Both the position numbers and the translations under genes were made by a program. Shown here in pieces: positions 53,301-61,246 of a stretch of DNA of 64,000 nucleotides. The number at the start of each line of letters is the position of its first letter. Position 1 is the first letter of the stretch. Under the pieces are notes generated by a model. That model was not told the origin of the DNA. It saw only the letters and a program-made list of their open reading frames with translations, and did not search any database. The DNA lies in NCBI GenBank assembly GCA_050744865.1, contig JBOGHW010000003.1:1-64000 (forward strand). The letters run 5' to 3'. The DNA is from JAKACA01 sp050744865. GTDB taxonomy: Bacteria; Actinomycetota; Acidimicrobiia; Acidimicrobiales; Bog-793.

Positions 53301-53788
53301 TGGTTGACGACATCGGTGATGTCTTCACGTAGGTCGGCACCTTCCGCCACGCCGCCGGCCACGCCGAGACCCCCGAGCACCAACTGGCAAAAGCCATGGA
53401 TCGTCGTGATGGTCGCCGAGTCGAACACCGCCAGCGCCGCGGCCAACCTGTCACGCCTCGCCCTCAGCTGCGCTTCGCTTCCCGAAGCGAGCAAACCCAG
53501 CACCCGGTCTGCGGGGTCCGGCGCGTCGCCTGCGTCGAGCAACCTCCCGAGACCGTCCTCGGCCGATACCAGTCTCGCCCGTACCCGGTCTCGCAGCTCT
53601 CCGGTGGCCAGCCGGGTGAAGGTGACCGCCAACATCTCGGAGAGCGGCACGCCCTCGGCGACGTAGCGGGCGACCAAAGCGGCGATCGTGAACGTCTTGC
53701 CCGTCCCGGCGCTCGCTTCGAGGACGGTGACGCCGGGCTCCGGCAGGTCTCCGCACAGATCGAAGGCCGCAGCTGCGCGAGCCGTCAT
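50309..53788 (-). CDS. recB: Exodeoxyribonuclease V beta subunit, RecB
   Basis: 1159 residues from ATG 53788, overlapping the recC stop (ATGA). The N-terminal UvrD-like helicase has ASAGTGKTFT near 24-33, a DEFQDTDAVQWE motif near 265, GDPKQAIYAFRGAD near 297 and TVHRAKGLEFP near 636. The C-terminal RecB nuclease keeps GSIDLVL near 1015 and the catalytic VVDYKTNRLG near 1043. The enzyme is the 3'-5' helicase and the only nuclease of RecBCD, used for double-strand break repair and for degrading linear foreign DNA. Confidence 0.93.
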   Translation of the reverse strand: MTARAAAAFDLCGDLPEPGVTVLEASAGTGKTFTIAALVARYVAEGVPLSEMLAVTFTRLATGELRDRVRARLVSAEDGLGRLLDAGDAPDPADRVLGLLASGSEAQLRARRDRLAAALAVFDSATITTIHGFCQLVLGGLGVAGGVAEGADLREDITDVVNQVVDDLFVRRSIGWGVPAFTRRDGGVIAGQVVGHRDAPLVPPPGDTTPGRRRRFGEAVRTEVERRLGDSNLLTYDDLLIRLRQTLLDPTRGPAACNRLRSRYSIVLVDEFQDTDAVQWESFEKAFGTGDTTLVLIGDPKQAIYAFRGADVYTYLAAAGRADHRFTLTENWRSDAALLSAYDAFLDPLKLGHADIPYRQVEATPAHAKPGLIGAAAGSLRVRVLHGSDHHLPVAPQKRTITKGAATAFVAQDLASDVIDLLSSGAQLVDYRDDGEVAARRPVLPGHVAVLVRTNRQASTIHEALRARGVPAVVAGTENVFATAAARHWLYLLEGLEQPASTSRAAAVAIGPWLGWPAEKLADANDSEWEDVHANLHRWAEVLHLHGVAALFRAVVGSQEMPGRLLGGNRGERQLTDLSHIAQLLHVEGSGHQIGLHALTAWLHRRIDDSGAGADEAEERSRRLDSDADAVQVLTVHRAKGLEFPIVYCPFLWDAQGAPPSRGRPVLFHDPQDGGVRKLDVGGEQGSEYSEHARLETDEERGEDIRLLYVALTRAKHQAVVWWARVSGCEHSPLGRLLFARDKAGNVSRSGSFAPKDGDVQAALQAIAGPTGGLMTVERCPPARRDRWQGNGGTSTASLSAAVFDRRLDLVWRRSSYSSITAAAHAAHAAHGAQIDSEPESPGVGDEPVEERRVMAASSQVEAALEAVLKGTPSLLAGTPGGTEVGTFVHQILSEADFAASNLESDLAVAIGGSHLYSPASIGSHEALATGLAAAISTPLGPLAGSVCLRDVTRADRLDELGFELPVAGGERSTGSIEVARISELFVRHVAPDEPLGGYGRLMAEASLAAEVKGYLTGSIDLVLRLPGGPAGSARRGADDRYFVVDYKTNRLGTGDGSLSAWDYRPEALEAEMQHVHYPLQAVLYMVALHRYLRWRLPGYDAAKNLGGALYMFLRGMVGPDTPLVEDQPCGVFSWATPPRLVTDLSDLLDAGSAGEARR

Positions 53789-56700
53789 CCCTCCGACACC
53801 TCGTGTTCCAAGAGGCCGTCCCACAACCTGCGGGACAATCGACCAAAACGTGATCTCTCCGCCGTCACCCACCCTGCACCCGTCTCGTCTTCTGCGGGCG
53901 GGATGGCCAGCAGCGCCTCCAGCGGCGCCGAGTCACCCCATACGAGCCGGTGGGCGGGATGGCTGTCCTCCTTGCCGTAACCACTGGGGTACGACGTCCA
54001 CTCTTCCCGAGCGGCCTTCGGTGCGTCGGTGTCTCGCAGCGAGGCGAATGCCCAGGCGGCCGACGTGTCGCATGCCAACGGCAAAGGCTCACGCAAGCCG
54101 CGGTCGTACAAGTCGACGAGCACGCCGAGATCCGCCAGTGCCTGTCGCCGACGATCCTCGGCTCCTCCGGTGAAGCAGGGAAGCCGGAGGATCCGCAGCC
54201 TGGGAGTGCTCGACGTGCTTCCCGTGCCCCGGCCGATCGTGAGCGCCGTGACCTCCAGGTCGGGCCTGGCGGCGCTGAGAGCGAGGAATCTCGCCCAGGC
54301 GGCGAGCCGGTGCTTGGCGGCCAGTCGCGAGTAGACGCAGTGCAGGATCGTGGCACCGTGCAGGCCCGGAACGGTCCCGACGAGTGTGCGCCCGTCGGCC
54401 AGCGCGACGTTCACTTCCTTCGACTCGGCCTCGAGCCTCCAGCAGTCGAGCACCTCGACAGCAGACACCAGCGCGTTCACCGTAGGCAGGATGTCGCCGA
54501 GAACGGCCTCACCGAGGCCAGCCGGTGGCAGCAGTCCACGGCCGCGCTCGGCTGTGGCCGCCTCCTCTGCGCTGGCGCCGGCGAGCCTGGCCGAAAGGAG
54601 GCGGTCGCCCACGGCCCACTTCGCCAAACCGTCCAGCTCGACGTGCAAGTCGTCCTCGATCGGGTCGGGGCCGTCGTCGAGGTAGAGCCCGAGGCGTTCG
54701 GCGAGGAACCGCTTCACCGGGTGCTCGAGGAAGCGGACAAGCGATGCCAGCTGTATGACTGCGTCCTGCCTTGCCGGCAGCGGTACTGGCAGGAAGGTTC
54801 TGTCGGCACGGGCGGGACGGGCAAGCGCCCGCGCACCTTCGAGGTTCACCGGGTCGAAGCTCCACGGGCTGGCCGGCCCGAGCTCGCCGGACGTGAAGTT
54901 GCGGGCGTCGAAGGACTGCAGGGGGTGGCTCACGACCACCATGTCGCGGGCACGGCTGCTGCCCTCGCCGGCGACACGGACGGTCCTGTCGATCACATCG
55001 AGCAGCTCTGAGACGGGCACTGCCGGGGGTCGCGCCTGGTTGGTGCGCTGGTCACGGCCTTCGTAGGTGACCACGAGGTGGTCGGTCGCCGCCAGCACGG
55101 CGTCGAGCAGGAGCTGACGGTCCTCGCTGCGTGAGTCACGGTCGCCGAGCTCGGGGGCGGCCTGCAGGAGATCGTCCCCGTCGATGGCCCCGCTGCGAGG
55201 GAAGATGCCGTCGTCGAGACCAAGTAGGCAAACCACGCGGTGAGGGACCGACCGCATCGGTACCAGCGTGCACACCGTCAGGTCGCCAGTTCGGAAGTTC
55301 GCCCTCGTGGGCCGCCCCCTCAAGCGCTCGTCGAGCAGCGACCTCACTTCGCTCAGGTCCAAGAGCGGCGCCTCCGCGCCGGCGCCGTCGTGCTCACTCC
55401 GGGCATCGCCGCCGCCCCTGAGCGACTGACTACCAGCCTCGGCCAGGAGCCTGCGCAGCTGGTCGCGCTGCCAGGACTCACTCGGCTCGGCCATGGCAAG
55501 GCTGTCGACGGCCGCTGCCAGCAAGGCGGTCCACTCGGTGGAAGGCTTGGCACCGGAAAGGCTGTCGAGCGCCCGGCCCAACCTGCTCACCATCTCGGCC
55601 AGCCGACCCGCCAGGTCGACTTGCAACCCCTGCACATCGTCGAACGGAAGCACCCCGCCGAAGAGACGCTGCCCGCTCTCGGCCATTGCGACGCCCAGTA
55701 GCAGCCGGTCCAGACCTGCACTCCAAGTGTTCGCCTCGACGCCCTCGAGATTCCAGGCCCCCCGATGGTCGCCGTCGAGGCCCCAGCGAACCCCGGTGCC
55801 TACCACCCACCTCTCCACCTGCGACAGGTCATCCTCGTCGAACCCGAAACGGCGGCTTACCGGTTCGCGAGAAGCGAAGTCGAGCACGTCGGAAGCCGTC
55901 ACGCGACCGCCCGACATCTCAAGCAGGTGGGCAGCCGCCGCCAGCAGAGGGTTGGTCTGGCGCAGCGAACGATCGGCCAGCCGCACCCTGAGAGCCGGCG
56001 TCCCGGTGGTCTCTGCGGCGTCGCCGGCCGGGTCGAATACACCGAACGAGGCTTGGACGAGGGGCGCGAAGGACTCGATGTCGGGGCACATCACGATCAC
56101 GTCGCGGGGCTCCAAGGACAGATCACCCGCCAGCAGGTGGAGAATGGCGTCGCGCACGACTTCGACCTGGCGCGCCTTGCCGTGGCAGGCGTGGACACGC
56201 ACGCTGTCGTCCAGAGGGTCGAGCAACGGACGCGGGTCGCCCTGGCTGCCTGGGCGATAGGCCCCAGGTGGGCGGTGGTCTCCTCGTATGTCTTGTTGCA
56301 GCAACTCGAGAAGGCTCGCCCTGCCCGCGGAGGACGCTACCGGCTTGTGCTCGCCGCCGCGGATCCCATGAGAGCGCAGTACGAGCTGCATCTCGCGGGC
56401 GTCGCGTGCCCACGAGCGCAACAACGGGTTCATCGGGATCGCCGCCGTCGTGTCGCCGGATCGCTTGCTAGTCGCCGGCCCGTCGGGCAGCTCCTCCAAG
56501 CGGGCCCAGAGCTCGCCCGACGGATGCAGCAAGAACAGGTGCACATCACGTCCGGCGCCAAGGGCCTTCAGCAACTTCAAGTGGCTGGCCGGCAAGCGCG
56601 TGAGGCCGAAGACCGATAGGCGTTCCGGCAAGTCGACCAGGCCCGGTTCCTGCTCGAGCCTGCGAATCGCAGCCTCGAGGCGCTCCGCCGGGCTCGCCTC

Positions 56701-57273
56701 GCCGATCTCGCGCCGCAACCGCCGCCACAGCTCGGCTTGCCAAGCGAGATCAGGCTTCAGCGGGTACGAGTCGTCGTCACCGGCTGCCCAGGCCAGCACC
56801 ATGTCCGGTCTGTGGACGGCGTAGCGGTCGTAGAGGTCGGCGAGGTGGCGCACCGTAGGGAAGCGGCGTAGATGAGGGCTTTGGGAAGATCCGGAGTAGG
56901 CGGACCGGAGGTGCTCGGCCAGCGGTGCCAAGGCGGCCTCCCCGATCGACCGGTCGACCAATTGCACGAGCGGCCACACCGCCCGATCCGGCGACCAGGG
57001 ATCTTCGGCAGGGTCGATGTCGCAGGCGGCAGCCGTGGCAGCGTTGACGAGCGACCCTGGGAACGGGAACTCGATGTTGGCGCAGACGCCGTCGTCACCG
57101 CGCTCAGACGTGCCGAGCCTGTGCGAGAGCCGCTGGGTCAGCCAGCGCTCGACTCCACGTGTCGGCACGGCCACGACGTCTGGCGCCATGGCATCACCCA
57201 AGGGCTCGACGAGCAGGTCGCCCAGGGACTCGACGAGGTAGTCCGCACGTTCGGATCTGTGAAGAATGAGCAA
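53785..57273 (-). CDS. recC: Exodeoxyribonuclease V gamma subunit, RecC
   Basis: 1162 residues from TTG 57273, where GGAAG lies about 12 bases upstream. The start LILHRSERADYLVESLGDLL is usual for RecC. The family is recognised by AVPTRGVERWLTQRLS near 35, the SVFGLTRLPASHL region near 223, VIVMCPDIESFAPL near 391 and RVVCLLGLDDGIFPR near 683. RecC lacks helicase and nuclease residues and scans for Chi. First gene of the recC-recB-recD operon, all joined by ATGA overlaps. A 23-bp tandem repeat lies just upstream. Confidence 0.9.
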   Translation of the reverse strand: MLILHRSERADYLVESLGDLLVEPLGDAMAPDVVAVPTRGVERWLTQRLSHRLGTSERGDDGVCANIEFPFPGSLVNAATAAACDIDPAEDPWSPDRAVWPLVQLVDRSIGEAALAPLAEHLRSAYSGSSQSPHLRRFPTVRHLADLYDRYAVHRPDMVLAWAAGDDDSYPLKPDLAWQAELWRRLRREIGEASPAERLEAAIRRLEQEPGLVDLPERLSVFGLTRLPASHLKLLKALGAGRDVHLFLLHPSGELWARLEELPDGPATSKRSGDTTAAIPMNPLLRSWARDAREMQLVLRSHGIRGGEHKPVASSAGRASLLELLQQDIRGDHRPPGAYRPGSQGDPRPLLDPLDDSVRVHACHGKARQVEVVRDAILHLLAGDLSLEPRDVIVMCPDIESFAPLVQASFGVFDPAGDAAETTGTPALRVRLADRSLRQTNPLLAAAAHLLEMSGGRVTASDVLDFASREPVSRRFGFDEDDLSQVERWVVGTGVRWGLDGDHRGAWNLEGVEANTWSAGLDRLLLGVAMAESGQRLFGGVLPFDDVQGLQVDLAGRLAEMVSRLGRALDSLSGAKPSTEWTALLAAAVDSLAMAEPSESWQRDQLRRLLAEAGSQSLRGGGDARSEHDGAGAEAPLLDLSEVRSLLDERLRGRPTRANFRTGDLTVCTLVPMRSVPHRVVCLLGLDDGIFPRSGAIDGDDLLQAAPELGDRDSRSEDRQLLLDAVLAATDHLVVTYEGRDQRTNQARPPAVPVSELLDVIDRTVRVAGEGSSRARDMVVVSHPLQSFDARNFTSGELGPASPWSFDPVNLEGARALARPARADRTFLPVPLPARQDAVIQLASLVRFLEHPVKRFLAERLGLYLDDGPDPIEDDLHVELDGLAKWAVGDRLLSARLAGASAEEAATAERGRGLLPPAGLGEAVLGDILPTVNALVSAVEVLDCWRLEAESKEVNVALADGRTLVGTVPGLHGATILHCVYSRLAAKHRLAAWARFLALSAARPDLEVTALTIGRGTGSTSSTPRLRILRLPCFTGGAEDRRRQALADLGVLVDLYDRGLREPLPLACDTSAAWAFASLRDTDAPKAAREEWTSYPSGYGKEDSHPAHRLVWGDSAPLEALLAIPPAEDETGAGWVTAERSRFGRLSRRLWDGLLEHEVSEG

Positions 57274-57315
57274 GATGTCGGTCTGCTTCCACTGAGGTTG
57301 CCGCCGACTCTACAG

Positions 57316-57409
57316 AGGGCCTGTAACGACGGCCCTGGAGGGTCTGTAACGACGGACCGAGATGGCCTGTGGCGACGCCGGCGGGAGGGCCTGTGGCGAC
57401 GCCGCCGGG
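57316..57409. repeat. Four 23-24-bp tandem repeats upstream of recC
   Basis: Copies begin at 57316, 57339, 57362 and 57386. The shared form is AGGGCC-TGTRRCGAC-GGCCYK, written in the plus direction. Copy 1 forms a perfect 6-bp hairpin (AGGGCC with GGCCCT) around TGTAACGAC; copy 2 has GGTC with GACC; copies 3 and 4 keep GGC with GCC. The arms thus change together, while the central TGT..CGAC stays. A degenerate fifth piece is at about 57431-57440. The array fills the gap between pirin (stop at 57460) and the recC start at 57273. Confidence 0.65.
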
Positions 57410-57459
57410 GCACCGGTCTGACCCCCCGGGACGGCCTGTCTGGCCCCCGCGACGGCCCG

Positions 57460-58446
57460 TCAGCTGGTGACGTCGACGTCTCCTGCGTGACGGTGCGGCA
57501 TCGTGGCAGCAGGTACCCGACCGAGCTTGCCGGCCTGGTAATCCTCGAGCGCCTGGAGGATCTCCTCCCTGGTGTTCATCACGAACGGTCCGTAATGCAC
57601 TACGGGTTCCCGGATCGGGCGCCCGCCGAGGACGAGCACCTCGAGATCGGGGGAACTCGAATCCTGGTGCGACTCGGCGGCGAGAGTGATCGAGTCGCCT
57701 GCACCGAACACCACCAGTTGCCCCGTATGAACCGGCGTCTGGTCCGGGCCTACGCGGCCACGGCCCGCCAGCACGTAAGCCAGGGCGTTGAAGTCCGGCC
57801 GCCACGGGACGCGGGCCGATGCGGCCGGGCTGACGGTGGCGTGCACCATCGCCATCGGAGTGAAAGTCGAGCCTGGACCGGTCCGCCCGCCCAGCTCCCC
57901 GGCGATCACCCTCAGCAGCACACCGCCGTCAGGCGTCGTGAGCAGCGCCGCCTCGCTCCCCCGGATGTCCTGGTACTGAGGCGGGTTCCACTTGTTGGCC
58001 TTCGGCAGGTTCACCCACAGCTGGACGCCGTGGAACAAGCCCCCGGACACTACAAGCTCCTCGGGGGGCCTCTCGATGTGCAAGATGCCCGAGCCGGCCG
58101 TCATCCACTGTGTGTCGCCGTCCGTAATGCGTCCTCCGCCGCCATTGGAGTCCCTGTGTTCGAAGGTGCCGTCGATGATGTAGGTCACTGTTTCGAAGCC
58201 GCGGTGCGGATGCCACGCCGTACCCCTTGGCTCGCCTGGTCCGTAGTCGACCTCGCCCATCTGGTCCATATGGACGAATGGGTCGATCTCGGCCGCCGTG
58301 GCGCCTGCGAACGCCCGCCGCACGGGGAAGCCTTCTCCCTCGAAGCCCTTAGGAGCCGTCGTCACCGACTTGACCAGCCGCGTTTGGCCCGTCGCCTCAC
58401 TGACCCTCGGCAGGAGCAGCAAATTCTCGACTGTTACTGCTGGCAT
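57460..58446 (-). CDS. Pirin-family cupin protein
   Basis: 328 residues from ATG 58446 (AGGA about 12 bases before). Two cupin domains: the first has the metal site with HPHRGFETVTY near 84-94 and a later HRDSN and WMTAGSGILH near 105-127, the pattern of pirins; the second, from about 195, is more divergent. Bacterial pirins include quercetinase-like dioxygenases and regulators of metabolism. It is divergent from a GNAT gene, and the 105-base gap holds a 12-bp palindrome. Confidence 0.88.
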   Translation of the reverse strand: MPAVTVENLLLLPRVSEATGQTRLVKSVTTAPKGFEGEGFPVRRAFAGATAAEIDPFVHMDQMGEVDYGPGEPRGTAWHPHRGFETVTYIIDGTFEHRDSNGGGGRITDGDTQWMTAGSGILHIERPPEELVVSGGLFHGVQLWVNLPKANKWNPPQYQDIRGSEAALLTTPDGGVLLRVIAGELGGRTGPGSTFTPMAMVHATVSPAASARVPWRPDFNALAYVLAGRGRVGPDQTPVHTGQLVVFGAGDSITLAAESHQDSSSPDLEVLVLGGRPIREPVVHYGPFVMNTREEILQALEDYQAGKLGRVPAATMPHRHAGDVDVTS

Positions 58447-58490
58447 CGCCCCATTCCTCTCTTCCACGTGCCTGTCAAGCCGAACGATAG

Positions 58491-58502
58491 TTGCGTACGC
58501 AA
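58491..58502. promoter_or_regulatory. 12-bp perfect palindrome between pirin and GNAT genes
   Basis: TTGCGTACGCAA reads the same on both strands. It lies 45 bases before the pirin start and 50 bases before the GNAT start, in a locally AT-richer gap. It looks like the operator of a dimeric regulator of the MarR/HxlR/TetR kind acting on both genes. No regulator gene is adjacent. Confidence 0.4.
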
Positions 58503-58551
58503 TATTCCTCGCAACTGCCCTGCCTCACGATCGAGCCTAGGGTGACAGTCC

Positions 58552-59085
58552 ATGGACAGCGACGCAGCGATGGCACCTCGCCTCGACAGTCTCGAGATAC
58601 GCCAGGTGCGCCCTGACGAGTACGAGGCGGCCGGAGAGGTTGTCGTGGCGGCGTACGAGGCGCTCGACGGCGACTCTGCCACGGGCGGCTACGCGGACGA
58701 GCTCCGCGACGTGGCACACCGCGTGACGGGATCTGAGGTGATCGTGGCAGTCCATGGCGGCCAGGTGATCGGCTGCGTCACCTTCGTTCCCGACACGGCT
58801 TCGCCTTGGGCCGAGGGCCTGGAGGAGGGCGAGTCGGCGGTGCGAATGCTAGGTGTCCACCCGCAAAGCCAGCGCCTCGGGGCAGGAAAGGCACTCCTCG
58901 ACGCCTGTGTCAGCCGAGCAGTGGCACGAGGTTCCCAGTACCTGTTCCTTCACTCGACGCCGTGGATGACCACGGCGCAGAAGATGTACACCCGGGCCGG
59001 CTTCGTTCGCGTACCCGAACGAGATTGGCTCCCCGTGCCCGAGGTCCCTCTCCTGGCGTTCCGGTTGGCTCTCGCAGCTGACTAG
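58552..59085 (+). CDS. GNAT-family N-acetyltransferase
   Basis: 177 residues from ATG 58552. The acetyl-CoA site is clear: VRMLGVHPQSQRLGAGKALL near 96-115 (motif A with Q/RxxGxG/A), followed by AQKMYTRAGFVRV near 143. N-terminal LEIRQVRPDEYEAA is the usual first strand and helix. Substrate unknown. It is convergent with the glutamate decarboxylase gene, 14 bases apart. Confidence 0.85.
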   Translation: MDSDAAMAPRLDSLEIRQVRPDEYEAAGEVVVAAYEALDGDSATGGYADELRDVAHRVTGSEVIVAVHGGQVIGCVTFVPDTASPWAEGLEEGESAVRMLGVHPQSQRLGAGKALLDACVSRAVARGSQYLFLHSTPWMTTAQKMYTRAGFVRVPERDWLPVPEVPLLAFRLALAAD

Positions 59086-59099
59086 CCGCCGTCCCGACC

Positions 59100-60554
59100 T
59101 CAGTGATGGAACCCCGTACGCGCAGGCCGCTGTGCGACCTCGTGGCTGGCGGCGGCAGCGGCGTCGCTATGGCTTGCCCGCTGCGACAGCTCGCCTGTGA
59201 CCCGCTTCAGGTCGGCCAGCAGCATGCGGGCCAGGTCGCGGCTGAACCCGTTGCGGACTACCACCCGAAGGACCGAGACGTCCTCCATCCCCTCGGGCAT
59301 CGGGTAGGCCGGCACGAGCCAGCCGTGGCCCCGCAGCGCGTCCGACACCTCGTAGACGGTGAAGGGTGCCCCGTCTGACATCTTGAAGGCGAAGACCGGT
59401 AGCTCGTCGCCTTTGGACATCAACCGGTAAGGGCCGATCTTGGCTATCTCGGATGAGAGCCACATGGCCGTGCGCCGGCAGGCGTCCTGCACGTCGGCGT
59501 AGCCCTGCATGCCGAGGCGCAGGAAGTTGAAGTACTGCGCAACCACCTGTGCACCCGGCCGCGAGAAGTTGAGCGCGAAAGTCGGCATCTCGCCGCCGAG
59601 ATAGTCCACCTTGAACACCAAGTCGTCCGGCAATGCGGCGCTGTCCCGCCAGATAATCCAGCCGACGCCCGGGTACACCAGCCCGTACTTGTGGCCGGAG
59701 GTGTTGATGGACTGGACACGCGGAATCCGGAAGTCCCAGGCGAGCTCCGCATCAAGAAACGGTGCGATCATCGCCCCACTCGCCCCGTCCACATGGATCG
59801 GGATGTCGGCGCCACCGCGCTTGGCGGCGAGCCTGTCGAGCTCCTTGGCGATGCCGGCAACCGGTTCGTAGGCGCCGTCGAAAGTCGATCCCAAGATGGC
59901 GACGACTCCGATCGTGTTCTCGTCGCAGGCGGCTACTGCCGCCTTGGCGGTGAGGTGGGCAACTTTCGGCCCGACGTTGACGAACCGAGGCTCGACGTCG
60001 AAGTAGCGGCAGAACTTCTCCCAGCAAACCTGGACGTTGGTGCCCATCACGAGGTTTGGCTTGTCGCCCGGCAGGCCCGCCGCTTGTCGGCGCTGGCGCC
60101 ACCTCCACTTCAGCGCGAGCCCGCCCAGCATGCAGGCCTCGCTCGATCCTGTCGTCGAGCCACCGACCGCCTCCCCGGCGCTGGCATGCCACAGCCGCGA
60201 GAGCATGTTGACGCACCGCGACTCGATCTCAGCGGTCTGGGGGTACTCGTCCTTGTCGATCATGTTCTTCGGCGAGCACTCGTTCATCAGGAGCTCGGCC
60301 TCCGGCTCCATCCACGTGGTGACGAACGTCGCCAGGTTCAGGCGGGCATTGCCGTCGAGCATCAGCTCGTCGTGGATGATCTGGTACGCCGTCCGCGGGG
60401 CCATGCCGGCAGCCGGCATCTCGTGGCGCGGCACCACGTCCTCCAGTCCGAGGCCGAACTGGGGCCTGACGCTCAGCTCGCCGGCGTCGGCATCGGGGTG
60501 CTGGTGACTGTGCACAGGCATGAAGGGCCTCCAGTGGCTCGCGTGTGCGCTCAT
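59100..60554 (-). CDS. gad: Glutamate decarboxylase
   Basis: 484 residues from ATG 60554, GAGG five to nine bases upstream; ATG 60521 is a weaker alternative. The class is clear from ATFVTTWMEPEAELLM near 78, GSTTGSSEACMLGGLA near 130, VHVDGASGAMIAPF near 248-262 and the PLP lysine in NTSGHKYGLVYPG near 284-296. The protein ends ...TGFHH; in E. coli GadB a C-terminal His closes the active site at neutral pH, so this terminal HH may serve the same pH switch. It makes GABA and consumes a proton, an acid-stress function. No antiporter gene is adjacent. Confidence 0.9.
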   Translation of the reverse strand: MSAHASHWRPFMPVHSHQHPDADAGELSVRPQFGLGLEDVVPRHEMPAAGMAPRTAYQIIHDELMLDGNARLNLATFVTTWMEPEAELLMNECSPKNMIDKDEYPQTAEIESRCVNMLSRLWHASAGEAVGGSTTGSSEACMLGGLALKWRWRQRRQAAGLPGDKPNLVMGTNVQVCWEKFCRYFDVEPRFVNVGPKVAHLTAKAAVAACDENTIGVVAILGSTFDGAYEPVAGIAKELDRLAAKRGGADIPIHVDGASGAMIAPFLDAELAWDFRIPRVQSINTSGHKYGLVYPGVGWIIWRDSAALPDDLVFKVDYLGGEMPTFALNFSRPGAQVVAQYFNFLRLGMQGYADVQDACRRTAMWLSSEIAKIGPYRLMSKGDELPVFAFKMSDGAPFTVYEVSDALRGHGWLVPAYPMPEGMEDVSVLRVVVRNGFSRDLARMLLADLKRVTGELSQRASHSDAAAAASHEVAQRPARTGFHH

Positions 60555-60576
60555 CTTGCCTCGCTCCGGCTGCACA

Positions 60577-60596
60577 TTGCCGGCAGCCATCGGCAA
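60577..60596. promoter_or_regulatory. Inverted repeat between gad and AcpH-like genes
   Basis: TTGCCG 60577-60582 and CGGCAA 60591-60596 flank an 8-base centre in the 53-base gap between two divergent genes. It could be an operator shared by both. The arms are GC-rich and common in such a genome, so chance cannot be excluded. Confidence 0.25.
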
Positions 60597-60607
60597 CAGT
60601 AAAGGAG

Positions 60608-61246
60608 GTGAACTTCGTCGCCCACGCTCACATTGCCCTCCTTTACGAGCCAGCAGCCGGCGGTGAGCATGCTTTTGGCGCTGTGATGCCTGATCTTGCC
60701 GCCATGGCCGGCTGCCGCCTCGACAGGTCACTACTGGCGCCGGCCCTGCGGGACGGAGTCGCGCTCCATCACCGGACGGACAGCGCTTTTCATGCCCTGC
60801 CGGCTTTCCACGAGGGGGTCGGCGCGATCCGGGAGGCTCTGCTCGCTGCAGGCGTGCCGGCAGGCCCGGCCAGAGCGGTCGGTCACGCCGGTTACGAGCT
60901 CCTGCTTGACGGCTGCCTCCTGGCCAACGCCGGCGTGGTCGAGGAGTTCGCCGGCGTGCTGGAGTGCGCGCCTGACGGCGGCGTGGCGATACCGCCTGCC
61001 AGTCGCGATCGGTGGCGCCAGCTGCTGGGGTCGATGCGGGACGAAAGGTGGTGGCTCGGTTACCGTGACCCCGAGCTTGTGGCCCGTGGGCTCCAGAGGC
61101 GGCTGCAAGCCCGGGCGAGACTACGGCTCACGAGCGATCGACTGCCAGCTGTCACGGCGGTGCTGTCGGCCGCCCAGGCCGGGGTCGAGACCGCCTGCGA
61201 CCAGGTCGTTGCGGCGGTTGCGGCCGCACTACGGTCCCGCTCGTGA
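60608..61246 (+). CDS. Acyl-carrier-protein phosphodiesterase-like protein (DUF479/AcpH)
   Basis: 212 residues from GTG 60608. The start VNFVAHAHIALL, then AFGAVMPDLAAM near 36, LRDGVALHHRTDSAFHAL near 59 and GHAGYELLLDG near 98 follow the plan of AcpH/DUF479, a small HD-like family that removes phosphopantetheine from ACP. Several usual His and Asp residues are in place, but the protein is divergent. AAAGGAG touches the GTG directly, so initiation may be weak or a different start used. Its stop overlaps the GTG of the next gene (GTGA). Confidence 0.6.
   Translation: MNFVAHAHIALLYEPAAGGEHAFGAVMPDLAAMAGCRLDRSLLAPALRDGVALHHRTDSAFHALPAFHEGVGAIREALLAAGVPAGPARAVGHAGYELLLDGCLLANAGVVEEFAGVLECAPDGGVAIPPASRDRWRQLLGSMRDERWWLGYRDPELVARGLQRRLQARARLRLTSDRLPAVTAVLSAAQAGVETACDQVVAAVAAALRSRS

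Noticed and set aside
57316..57409. CRISPR array
   Set aside because: The repeats are directly adjacent with no unique spacers, only 23-24 bases long, and no cas genes are nearby.
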